Positions 1 through 6,912 of a stretch of 64,000 nucleotides of DNA are shown piece by piece. The stretch is from Austwickia sp. (lineage in GTDB: Bacteria > Actinomycetota > Actinomycetes > Actinomycetales > Dermatophilaceae): NCBI GenBank assembly GCA_016699675.1, contig CP064985.1, forward strand, positions 2,232,001 to 2,296,000, read 5' to 3'. The notes beneath the pieces are model-generated. The model made no database searches. It had not been told where the DNA came from and saw only the letters and a program-made list of their open reading frames with translations. The number at the start of each line of letters is the position of its first letter. The first letter of the stretch is position 1. The position numbers were made by a program, and so were the translations under genes.

Positions 1-1
1 G

Positions 2-838
2 TTCGTCCTGGTGGCCGGATTCTTCGTCGTCGAGCTCGTCACCGCGCTGACGTCGGGGTCGTTGGCGCTGCTCTCGGACGCCGGGCACATGGCCGCCGAC
101 GTCGTCGCGCTCGGCGCGGCCCTGGTCGCCACCCGCATCGCCATCCGCAAGGACACCACCGGACGACGAACGTTCGGCTCGTACCGGGCCGAGGTGTTCG
201 CCTCCGGCCTGGCGGTCCTGCTGATGCTCGGGGTGTCGGTGTACATCGCCGTGGAGGCCGTCGGCCGCATCGGCGGCGGAGCCGAGGTGGCCTCCGGCCC
301 GATGCTCGTCGTTGGTGCCATCGGACTGGCCGTCAACCTGGTCGCCCTGGTCCTGCTCCGCGGCGGGGTCGGTGAGTCACTGAACGTCAAGGGCGCCTAC
401 CTCGAGGTGGTCGCCGACACGCTCGGCTCGGTCGGGGTCATCGCCGCCGGCGTCCTGGTGGCCGCCACCGGCAACGCCTGGTGGGACACCGGCATCGCGC
501 TGGCGATCGCCGCGTTCGTGGCCGTCCGCGCGGTCATGCTCGGCCGCGAGGTCCTGGTCGTCCTCGGCCAGCACGCCCCCGCCGGCGTCAACCCCGAGGA
601 GGTGACCGGCGCCCTGGCCTCGGTGCCCGGTGTCACCGACGTGCACGACCTGCACGTGTGGACCCTGACGTCGGGGATGAATGTGGCCACCGCACACCTG
701 ATGACCAACACCGACACCGACGCCCACGCTGTCCTCGACCAGGCCGGGCAGCTGCTGCGAACCCAGTTCGGCGTCGAGCACGCCACCTTGCAGGTCGAGC
801 CCACCACCCACACCCAGTGCAAGGAGATGACCTGGTGA
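2..838 (+). CDS. Cation diffusion facilitator family transporter (5' end outside window)
   Basis: This is the C-terminal part of a CDF (CzcD/ZitB-type) efflux protein, which exchanges divalent metal such as Zn2+, Co2+ or Cd2+ for protons across the inner membrane. The reading frame is already open at base 2, so the true start lies before the window. The first visible helix carries SDAGHMAADV, the HxxxD metal-site signature of transmembrane helix 2. A second histidine/aspartate site (VADTLGSVGV) lies about 100 residues later. A cytoplasmic domain with the VHDLHVWTLTSG motif ends the protein. The stop overlaps the GTG of the next gene, so the two are co-translated. The metal specificity cannot be read from sequence. 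Confidence 0.93.
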   Translation, partial: FVLVAGFFVVELVTALTSGSLALLSDAGHMAADVVALGAALVATRIAIRKDTTGRRTFGSYRAEVFASGLAVLLMLGVSVYIAVEAVGRIGGGAEVASGPMLVVGAIGLAVNLVALVLLRGGVGESLNVKGAYLEVVADTLGSVGVIAAGVLVAATGNAWWDTGIALAIAAFVAVRAVMLGREVLVVLGQHAPAGVNPEEVTGALASVPGVTDVHDLHVWTLTSGMNVATAHLMTNTDTDAHAVLDQAGQLLRTQFGVEHATLQVEPTTHTQCKEMTW

Positions 839-1590
839 GCACCTGGACCACCCTGGCCAGCCCGCAGCGGCGTGCCACCCTCATGCGGCGCGCGCAGCTG
901 CTCGCCGCCGCATCGGTGGCGTACAACCTCGTCGAGGGCGCCATCGCCATCACCGCCGGCAACCTCGCCGGGTCCTCCGCCCTCGTCGGGTTCGGGCTGG
1001 ACTCCCTGGTCGAGGTCTCCTCCGGCCTGGTCATCCTCTGGCAGTTCCGCCACGCCCTGCCCGAGTCCAGAGAACGGGCCGCGCAGCGGCTCATCGCGCT
1101 GTCCTTCTTCGCCCTCGCCGCCTACCTCACCATCGAGGCCGGCCACGCCCTGCTCACCGGCGCACAACCCGAGGACAGCCCGGTCGGCATCGCCCTGGCC
1201 GTGGCGTCCCTGGCCGTCATGCCCTTGCTGAGCCGGTGGCAGCGCCGCACCGGCCGCGAGCTCGGCTCGGCCGCCGTCGAGGGCGACGGCACCCAGACGC
1301 TGCTGTGCACCTACCTGTCCGCGGTCCTGCTCGTCGGCCTGGTCCTGAACGCCACCCTCGGCTGGTCCTGGGCCGACCCGGTCGCCGCCTTGGTCATCGC
1401 CGCCGTCGCCACCCGCGAGGGCTGGGAGAACTGGAACGGCGAGGACTGCTGCGCCCCTGCCGCGCTGACCGCCACTGGCCCCACCGCCGCCGACGACGAG
1501 GGTGAGGCCGGAAGCTGCGCCGGCGACGCCTGCTGCACCCCCACCGCCCCGACCACGTCAGATGACCCGCAGAAGGAGGGCTCCCGATGA
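835..1590 (+). CDS. CDF-like cation transporter with Cys-rich tail
   Basis: This membrane protein (251 aa, about six hydrophobic segments) resembles the second cation transporter often found beside CDF pumps. GLDSLVEVSSG matches the TM2 metal-site region of CDF-like proteins. The GTG at 835 is chosen because it overlaps the preceding TGA and has an AAGGAG sequence about ten bases upstream. The C-terminal 50 residues are soluble and unusual: they contain DCCAP, SCAGDACC and a further cysteine-rich stretch, a plausible thiophilic-metal binding tail. The stop overlaps the ATG of the next gene (ATGA). A role in metal resistance with its neighbours is inferred from family and context. Confidence 0.85.
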   Translation: MSTWTTLASPQRRATLMRRAQLLAAASVAYNLVEGAIAITAGNLAGSSALVGFGLDSLVEVSSGLVILWQFRHALPESRERAAQRLIALSFFALAAYLTIEAGHALLTGAQPEDSPVGIALAVASLAVMPLLSRWQRRTGRELGSAAVEGDGTQTLLCTYLSAVLLVGLVLNATLGWSWADPVAALVIAAVATREGWENWNGEDCCAPAALTATGPTAADDEGEAGSCAGDACCTPTAPTTSDDPQKEGSR

Positions 1591-1934
1591 GCCGTCGCAT
1601 GCCGGACACCGTCCGCGCCGCGTTCGAGACCGAGCTGGCCGCCGCGCGCGCCGCCATGACCGGCGAGCAGCGCTGGGCCGCGCTCGAGCGGGCCCACATC
1701 CTGTCCCAGCCGTGGGCGTGGCCGCACACCCGCGCGCACGCCGTCATGCTCGCGCTCGCATGGCGTGAGCACGACCGCCGCGAAGCCGCCGGCCAGGTGA
1801 TCCGCCTCCTGGTCGCCGCGCCCGGCTCCGCGCTGGGCCGCTACCCCGAGGGCAACACCGGACGCGCCCGCGTGCCCCTGACGCAGCCGATGCCGATACC
1901 GGCCGACCTCGCCGACATCCTCGCCGCCCGCTGA
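1587..1934 (+). CDS. DUF3703 family protein
   Basis: A 115-residue soluble protein matching the DUF3703 pattern: an N-terminal helical region with WAALERAHILSQ, a histidine-rich segment (HTRAHAVML), then GRYPEGNTGRARV and PMPIPADL near the end. The biochemical function of the family is unknown. Members recur next to CDF transporters and metal-responsive regulators, and here the gene is the last of a three-gene operon with 4-base overlaps. The conserved histidines and the location suggest an accessory role in metal handling, but this is inference. Confidence 0.8.
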   Translation: MSRRMPDTVRAAFETELAAARAAMTGEQRWAALERAHILSQPWAWPHTRAHAVMLALAWREHDRREAAGQVIRLLVAAPGSALGRYPEGNTGRARVPLTQPMPIPADLADILAAR

Positions 1935-2049
1935 CGCACTCGTCGGTGGAACCAGCCCGACCCCCTTTCGTCCACCGAACCCCGCTTCCCCCGCAGCCCT
2001 CACCCTGCCGTCACCCCTGCCCTGGAGCTGACACCCCCGCGGCCCACGT

Positions 2050-2102
2050 CAAGCGCAAGCCGTTACCTTGGCGCTTGGAGCCGAGGGCAATGTTGCAGCA
2101 AC
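2050..2102. promoter_or_regulatory. Two short inverted repeats in gene-free stretch
   Basis: The 362 bases between the DUF3703 gene and the AbiEii-like toxin hold no convincing gene. They contain two short dyads: CAAGCGC (2050-2056) facing GCGCTTG (2071-2077), and GTTGC-A-GCAAC (2092-2102). A strong hairpin follows at 2153. These could be operator or recombination sites, but no partner protein is identifiable. Reading frames crossing this interval look like chance open frames. Confidence 0.3.
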
Positions 2103-2152
2103 TCGTAGCCACTTTGCCGCTCGCAAGCCGACGCTGACGACCGAGAGCGACG

Positions 2153-2188
2153 AGCCGACCCCTCCCGGGTGGCCGGGAGGGGTCGGCT
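2153..2188. terminator. Strong hairpin, probable bidirectional terminator
   Basis: AGCCGACCCCTCCC (2153-2166) pairs perfectly with GGGAGGGGTCGGCT (2175-2188) across an 8-base loop, and ATTTCG follows. It lies between the metal-efflux operon and the 3' end of the opposing toxin-antitoxin operon, where a terminator for both is expected. There is no long U-tract, as is common in high-GC actinobacteria. Confidence 0.65.
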
Positions 2189-2296
2189 ATTTCGATTCGG
2201 CGACACCGGTTGGCGGGCTGCCCCGACGATCGGTTAGCCACTGCCCGTCGGGTCTGACCTGCGTGTACCCGGCGCCCCCCGGTTGTCCGTCCCGCG

Positions 2297-3289
2297 CTAA
2301 GCCGATGTCGTCCCGTCTCCGTTGACGTCAGGCACCCTCCGGCGGTTTCCGCCAGTGGGGCGGCCCAAGTTGGCTCGCAGCACGTGCCCTCGGGCCGCCC
2401 AAGCTCTGGCTGATGGCACCCAGGTCATGTCAGTCACCTCGTCGGCGATGGCGGGGTCGGCGAAGGCGTAGACGTCCTCGAGCAGGTCGGCGAAGCGCTC
2501 AGGGAGCTGGTCCAGCTTCTGCTTGTGCCGCCACGCCGCCCACTTTGCCTGTGCGATGGCTGGGTAGCCGTCGAGCACGTCCCGCAGCAGCGACATGTCG
2601 GCATCGCGGTATGCCGCCACCTGCGTGATCGAGGTCCGCAGGGTGTTTCCGTCCACGGGGTGTCCGCCGGACAGGGTCCAGATGTCACCGAAGTCTCGCC
2701 ACCGGGTGTTGGCCGTGCCCCGTTGGACAGCGGTCACGACCTTCTCCGCGTGCACCATCACAAGCGGGTAGCCGAGCAGGTGAAGCGGTTTCCCGCCGAG
2801 CAGTCGCGGAACCTCAACCTGGCCCGGCGCCGGCCAGACTGGGTCCCCTACGTTGAGGTCGATGTGAAAGCGGGTCCGGGCTGTGGCCAGCTCAACACCC
2901 ATCGACACACGCACGCCGGAGTACTCGTCATCGTCGCGGATGACCTCGGCGGTAGCACTGTCGGCATCGAAGACCAAGCCGTCATCTTCCTGGGGCTTGC
3001 CGGCGGCGATGTCGCGCAGGACGGCAAGGACTTGTTGGGCGTCGTTGTCCAGGTCGCGGCCTGCGAAGTCGATGTCTTTGGTGGGGCGTCGCGTACCGAA
3101 CGCGGCCAGCAGCACGCCGCCCTTGAGGACGAGCTGCTGCGCGTGGTCGCTCACCGCTACGCGTGCCAGGAACCCCTCGAGGACGTACAGCTGGATGAGT
3201 TCGTCGGTGAGCCGGGACTCGGCTCGCGCCTTGGCCTTGAGGTCCAAGTAGGCGCGACCGGCCGCTGTCGCCCTCGAGACGTCCTTCAC
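2297..3289 (-). CDS. abiEii: AbiEii/AbiGii-type nucleotidyltransferase toxin
   Basis: A 330-residue protein of the AbiEii (DUF1814) family, the toxin half of type IV AbiE toxin-antitoxin systems. Known members are nucleotidyltransferases that modify RNA and cause growth arrest or phage abortive infection. Family motifs are visible in order: LKGGVLL (residues 55-61), TKDIDF (70-75) with the paired acidic residues, FHIDLNVGD (141-149), AEK (181-183) and RDFGD (198-202). The GTG start overlaps the TGA of the upstream antitoxin by 4 bases, the usual gene order. All catalytic motifs are present, so it is probably functional. Confidence 0.88.
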   Translation of the reverse strand: MKDVSRATAAGRAYLDLKAKARAESRLTDELIQLYVLEGFLARVAVSDHAQQLVLKGGVLLAAFGTRRPTKDIDFAGRDLDNDAQQVLAVLRDIAAGKPQEDDGLVFDADSATAEVIRDDDEYSGVRVSMGVELATARTRFHIDLNVGDPVWPAPGQVEVPRLLGGKPLHLLGYPLVMVHAEKVVTAVQRGTANTRWRDFGDIWTLSGGHPVDGNTLRTSITQVAAYRDADMSLLRDVLDGYPAIAQAKWAAWRHKQKLDQLPERFADLLEDVYAFADPAIADEVTDMTWVPSARAWAARGHVLRANLGRPTGGNRRRVPDVNGDGTTSA

Positions 3290-3873
3290 AGCAGGACCTC
3301 CAGGGCGTGCCGCAGCGCTGGCGCTCCCTTGCTGAAGTGGGTGGACATGCGGAGCAATGTAGAGGGCTGACCGCCCCTGCGCAGCCAGCGGCGCAGCGCC
3401 TCGTTGCCCAGCTCAGGTCCTTCGGTCTCGCGCAGCCGGTACGCGTCGATGATGGACCGTTCGGGGCTGTAGAGCCCGATGGCTGTTGCGTCGTCCAGGG
3501 TGAGCGTCTCTCTGCCGATGTCGAAGGTGTCTGGGTCGAACTGGTGCCATGCGACGGGAGCGATGGTGTCCGCTGGACGGGTTCCGCGTGGCAGCGCGAT
3601 GTCGAGCTCCGCCGGGATGTCGTCGATGAGGTCGTGACGTGCCAGGGCCGTGCGCAGGCAGAGCGTGGCCCGCGGCCGCTTCCCCGCGATGTCGATGAGG
3701 TCCTCGTCGCCGGCGGCGTCGGCCTTCCGGTAGAGGCCGTGGTTCACCCGGATGATGAGGTTGTGCGCCAGCAGCTCGCGGAACCTGCGCTCGTTGAGCA
3801 GGGTGCGTGCCTCGCTGTACCGGAAAGTCGTGGGAAGCAGGCGCAGCGCCTGCTGGTCCAGCTCGCTCGTCAC
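3286..3873 (-). CDS. abiEi: AbiEi-type antitoxin / transcriptional repressor
   Basis: A 195-residue protein with the AbiEi layout. A winged-helix N-terminal part ends in IIRVNHGLYRK (the usual RVxxGxYR segment), and a C-terminal half contains LPRGTRPADT and the SPERSIIDAYRLR segment. In characterised AbiE systems this protein represses its own operon by binding inverted repeats and counteracts AbiEii. It starts with GTG and overlaps the toxin gene by 4 bases. An inverted repeat directly upstream (3887-3937) is the likely operator. Confidence 0.85.
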   Translation of the reverse strand: MTSELDQQALRLLPTTFRYSEARTLLNERRFRELLAHNLIIRVNHGLYRKADAAGDEDLIDIAGKRPRATLCLRTALARHDLIDDIPAELDIALPRGTRPADTIAPVAWHQFDPDTFDIGRETLTLDDATAIGLYSPERSIIDAYRLRETEGPELGNEALRRWLRRGGQPSTLLRMSTHFSKGAPALRHALEVLL

Positions 3874-3886
3874 GGCCCCTCCCAGG

Positions 3887-3937
3887 ATGTAGGACTATGC
3901 AGTCAGTCGGCCTATAACTGTTCGCATTTTCCTACAT
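3887..3937 (-). promoter_or_regulatory. Probable AbiEi operator (inverted repeat)
   Basis: ATGTAGGA (3887-3894) and TCCTACAT (3930-3937) form perfect 8-bp arms separated by 35 bases, immediately upstream of the antitoxin start. AbiEi proteins are known to bind a pair of inverted repeats in their own promoter, so this is the expected autoregulatory site. The promoter would lie between the arms. Confidence 0.6.
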
Positions 3938-4060
3938 TGTGCCATGTGGGTAACCCACGGGCGGACGCCCTGCCAGCTCCGCCGCCGCGTGCGCGCGCGC
4001 CAGCGCCGTCTGCCGGCTGGGGCAGCCGGCGAAACGCAGCACCGTCACGTCGACGCTCAT
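3932..4060 (-). pseudogene. Thioredoxin-like protein fragment
   Basis: The frame starting MSVDVTVLRFAGCPS resembles the first strand and redox-site region of small thioredoxin-fold proteins found in arsenic and mercury resistance clusters. It stops after about 42 residues inside the AbiE operator, so most of the domain is missing. The same frame is open upstream to 4156 and would add a 32-residue Asp/Glu/His-rich N-terminus. The remaining bases between 4061 and 4296 hold no other supported gene; the opposite strand reads as a hydrophobic stretch that is a consequence of the acidic codons. Confidence 0.4.
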
Positions 4061-4296
4061 GCCCTCATCATCGCCTTCATCGCCTTCATCGTGCTCATCA
4101 TCGACCTGCTCGTCGTGCTCCTCGTCGTCAACGTCATCGTCGTCTACCACCTCCATCTTTCGACCGAACAGGGTCTACCCCGCGCCCGCGCCCGCCCGAG
4201 TTCGCACGGAACCTGACCGCGCACCCGCCCGTTAGCCCCCGACGTAACCCTGCACTGCCCTGCCCGTCCCTGACACCTGCCCGGAGCTGAAAACCT

Positions 4297-4920
4297 GTGA
4301 AGCGCAACGCCGTCATCTCGGCGATCGTCGTGGCCCTGTTCGCCGCCGCCCTGACCCTGGGCCCCCGGGCCGCCGACCCGGCCGACGCCAGCGAAGCCGG
4401 CGCCGGCACGGCGAGCACCGCCGGGCGGCTCGTGCGCGCCGACAGCCACCGACTCGGGCCGGCCGGGACCGGCAAGGCCGTCCTGGTCGAGTTCCTCGAC
4501 TTCGAGTGCGAGTCCTGCCGGGCCGCGTACCCGGTCGTGGAGGACCTGCGGGCCAAGTACGCCGGCAAGGTCGACTTCGTCGTGCGCTACTTCCCCATCC
4601 CCAGCCACGCCAACGCGGTCAACTCCGCCGTCGCCGTCGAGGCCGCCGCCCAGCAGGGCAAGTTCGAGGCCATGTACCAGCGCATGTACGACACCCAGGA
4701 CCAGTGGGGCGAGCAGCAGGACTCCAAGGCGGCCGTCTTCCGTGGCTTCGCCGAGGACCTCGGCCTGGACATGGCCGCCTACGACAAGGCGGTCGCCGAC
4801 CCGGCCACCGCCGCGCGGGTCGAGAGGGACCGCCAGGACGGGCTCGCCCTCGGGGTGCAGGGCAGGTCTGGCAGGACCGACCTGATCCTCGAAACAATGC
4901 TTGGGGTTTACAACCCTTAA
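4297..4920 (+). pseudogene. DsbA-family thiol oxidoreductase, C-terminus truncated
   Basis: An exported thioredoxin-fold protein of 207 residues. A single hydrophobic N-terminal helix (residues 4-22) acts as signal or anchor, and FLDFECESC gives the CxxC redox site (CESC, residues 71-74). The helical insertion follows (AQQGKFEAMYQRMYD). Family members continue after GVQG with a TPTFFVNG-type cis-proline segment. Here GVQG is followed by an unrelated RSGRTDLILETML and a stop. The cis-proline strand and last helix are therefore missing, apparently replaced at about 4862 by sequence belonging to the next locus. A functional product is doubtful. Confidence 0.75.
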
Positions 4921-4926
4921 GTTGTA
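4909..4926 (+). promoter_or_regulatory. Inverted repeat upstream of toxin gene
   Basis: TACAAC (4909-4914) and GTTGTA (4921-4926) are perfect 6-bp arms around CCTTAA, ending ten bases before the toxin start codon. Position and AT-richness fit an autoregulatory operator/promoter of a HigBA-type toxin-antitoxin operon. The real binding protein would be the XRE antitoxin that is now interrupted downstream. Confidence 0.5.
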
Positions 4927-4936
4927 GTCTAGGCGT

Positions 4937-5289
4937 GTGTGGGAGGTGGAGGTCGGACTCGTCGAGGACTGGCTGGTCGGCCTGTCCGACGATGACTACG
5001 ACCTGATCCTCGCCGCGCTGGAAGTACTGCAAGCCGAGGGACCGATGCAAGGCCGACCGCTGGTCGACACCATCAAGGGCTCGCGGCACAAGAACATGAA
5101 GGAACTACGCCCAGGGTCGGGGGGCGTTCCGAGGTTCGGATCCTGTTCGCATTCGACCCGCGCCGTAGGGCGATCCTGTTGGTCGCCGGTGACAAGAGCC
5201 GGAACTGGAGCCGCTGGTATGCCCGCAACATTCCGATCGCCGACCAACGCTTCGACGATCACCTGGAGTCCCTGAAGGAGGAGGAATAG
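4937..5289 (+). pseudogene. Gp49/HigB-type (DUF891) toxin with one-base frameshift
   Basis: The first half (VWEVEVGLVEDWLVGL... to KNMKELRPGS) and a second frame (GRSEVRILFAFDPRRR... to HLESLKEEE) together make a complete Gp49-like RelE/HigB-superfamily toxin of about 117 residues. Such toxins are ribosome-dependent mRNA endonucleases. The frames meet at a run of six G at about 5119-5124; one more G would restore the protein. The stop is at 5287-5289. Its antitoxin followed originally but is now displaced by insertion sequences. The lesion may be a real mutation or a base-calling error. Confidence 0.75.
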
Positions 5290-5294
5290 TCAAG

Positions 5295-6717
5295 ACCTGT
5301 GGATCGGCGTGTCACGCGGCGTGAGCATCGCCTCCTGATTCGTCGGGTCGTTCGACGAGCTTGCCGTTCTCGAACTTGGCGCCGGCACGGACCAGGGCGA
5401 CCAGGTGGGGTGCGTTCACGGCCCGCCACCGGCGTTGGGCCGACTCGATGAGCTTGAACGCCATCGCCACCCCGGCCGCTCTGGAGCCGGGGCCCTTGGT
5501 CACTCGCTGCCGGAGCCTGACCGTCGCGAAGGTTGACTCGATCGGATTCGTGGTGCGCAGATGGATCCAGTGCTCGGCCGGGTAGGCGTAGAACGCCAGG
5601 AGCACATCGAGGTCGTCGGTGATCTTGGCGGCCGCCTTCGGCCACTTCGCGCCGTACGCCGCGGCGAACGCCTTGGCGGCGGCGACGGCGTGGTCACGGT
5701 CCTCAGCGTTGTAGATCTCGGCCAGCGCCTTCTTCGCTCCCGGGTGCGCCGACTTCGGCAGCGCGGCCAGCACGTTGCCGATCTTGTGCCACCAGCACCG
5801 CTGTTCGCGGGTGTCGGGAAAGACGTCACGCAGTGCCTTCCAGAACCCGAGCGCGCCGTCGCCGACTGCGAGGACCGGGGCGCGCATGCCGCGGCGTTTG
5901 CAGTCCCGCAGCAGGTCGGCCCACGACTCGGATGATTCGCGGAACCCGTCGGCGAGCGCGACCAGTTCCTTGGTGCCGTCGGCGCGGACCCCGATCATCA
6001 CCAGCAGGCAGACCTTGTCCTGCTCGAGCCGGACTTTCAGGTGGATCCCGTCGACCCACAGGTAGACGTAGTCGACGTCGGCCAGCGACCGGGCCGCGAA
6101 CGCGCGCGCGTCGTTCTGCCACTGGCTGGTCAACCTGGTGATCGTCGCCGCCGACAGGCCATGACTGGTGCCGAGGAACTGCTCCAACGCCGGGGCGAAG
6201 TCGGAACTGGACAGCCCGTGCAAGTACAGCAGCGGCAGCACCTCCGTGACCCGCGGCGACTTGCGCGCCCACGCCGGCAGGATCGTCGAGGAGAACCGCA
6301 TCCGCTGCCCAGTGCCCTCGTCCGTGCGCCTGTCATTCACGCGGGGCTGGCGCACCGTCACCGCGCCCGCGGCCGTGGTGACCCGCCGTTCGGCGTGGTA
6401 GCCGTTGCGGACCACCAACCGGTGACCGTGCTCGTCGACCTGGTCCGCATGCGCCTCGATGTAGGCGGCGACTTCGGCCTGCAACGCCGCCGCGAGCATC
6501 TTGCGGGCACCATCGCGAACGATCTCATCCAGCAACGACGCCCCAAGCGCCGCGTCGTCCTCGTTTGGCTGTGCGGCATCGTGGACTACCGTGAGCATGG
6601 GCGTGCCTTCCCGAACCAGCGCTCCAACGCCGGTCCTGATCAGAGCTTCTTGGACTTCAGATCATCCTCGGGAAGGTGCGCCCCTTCACGTCACCAGGCC
6701 GAGGGCCATCCACAGGT
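5295..6717. mobile_element. IS256-family insertion sequence (copy A)
   Basis: The element is bounded by ACCTGTGGAT (5295-5304) and its inverted copy ATCCACAGGT (6708-6717), and it encodes one mutator-type transposase. It sits between the toxin gene and the start of the antitoxin. No 8-9 bp target duplication is visible: the flanks TAGTCAAG and TCTAATCA differ. Later rearrangement or recombination between two insertions is therefore possible. The terminal repeats beyond the first 10 bp are poor, so the exact outer bases are approximate. Confidence 0.8.
5312..6598 (-). CDS. IS256-family (mutator-type) transposase
   Basis: A full-length 428-residue DDE transposase. The N-terminal region contains RNGYHAERRV and VRQPRV, typical of the family. 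Catalytic residues are visible as VDGIHLK (first Asp), AVGDGALGF (second Asp, next to the conserved W/H segment QRCWWHK) and TTNPIESTF (Glu). It occupies nearly all of the insertion sequence. No internal lesion is seen, so it is probably active or recently active. It differs clearly from the other IS256-family transposase at 11828-13183. Confidence 0.93.
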   Translation of the reverse strand: MLTVVHDAAQPNEDDAALGASLLDEIVRDGARKMLAAALQAEVAAYIEAHADQVDEHGHRLVVRNGYHAERRVTTAAGAVTVRQPRVNDRRTDEGTGQRMRFSSTILPAWARKSPRVTEVLPLLYLHGLSSSDFAPALEQFLGTSHGLSAATITRLTSQWQNDARAFAARSLADVDYVYLWVDGIHLKVRLEQDKVCLLVMIGVRADGTKELVALADGFRESSESWADLLRDCKRRGMRAPVLAVGDGALGFWKALRDVFPDTREQRCWWHKIGNVLAALPKSAHPGAKKALAEIYNAEDRDHAVAAAKAFAAAYGAKWPKAAAKITDDLDVLLAFYAYPAEHWIHLRTTNPIESTFATVRLRQRVTKGPGSRAAGVAMAFKLIESAQRRWRAVNAPHLVALVRAGAKFENGKLVERPDESGGDAHAA

Positions 6718-6912
6718 TCTAATCATTGCTCCTGAAGGAGGGCTGACATGACCAACCTGGAATGTCGGCGGCCACGAGAAACTGCCCGGAGACGGCCACG
6801 AAGCTGCCCGCTGGCGGACGTGAGAACTGCCCACTGACGGTCATGGGATCTGCCCGACACGACGTCGTCTGCCTCGCCGACCTGCGCGGTTGAGGCCCCT
6901 TCCTCGGGTGCG

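Noticed and set aside
3944..4216. Hydrophobic plus-strand frame (possible membrane peptide)
   Set aside because: The Ile/Val/Leu run is the complement of Asp/Glu/His codons on the other strand; no start-site signals and no homology recognised.
5110..5130. Programmed frameshifting as explanation for the toxin frame break
   Set aside because: There is no slippery heptamer with a downstream structure, the toxin family is not known to use frameshifting, and three other genes show the same homopolymer-type lesion.
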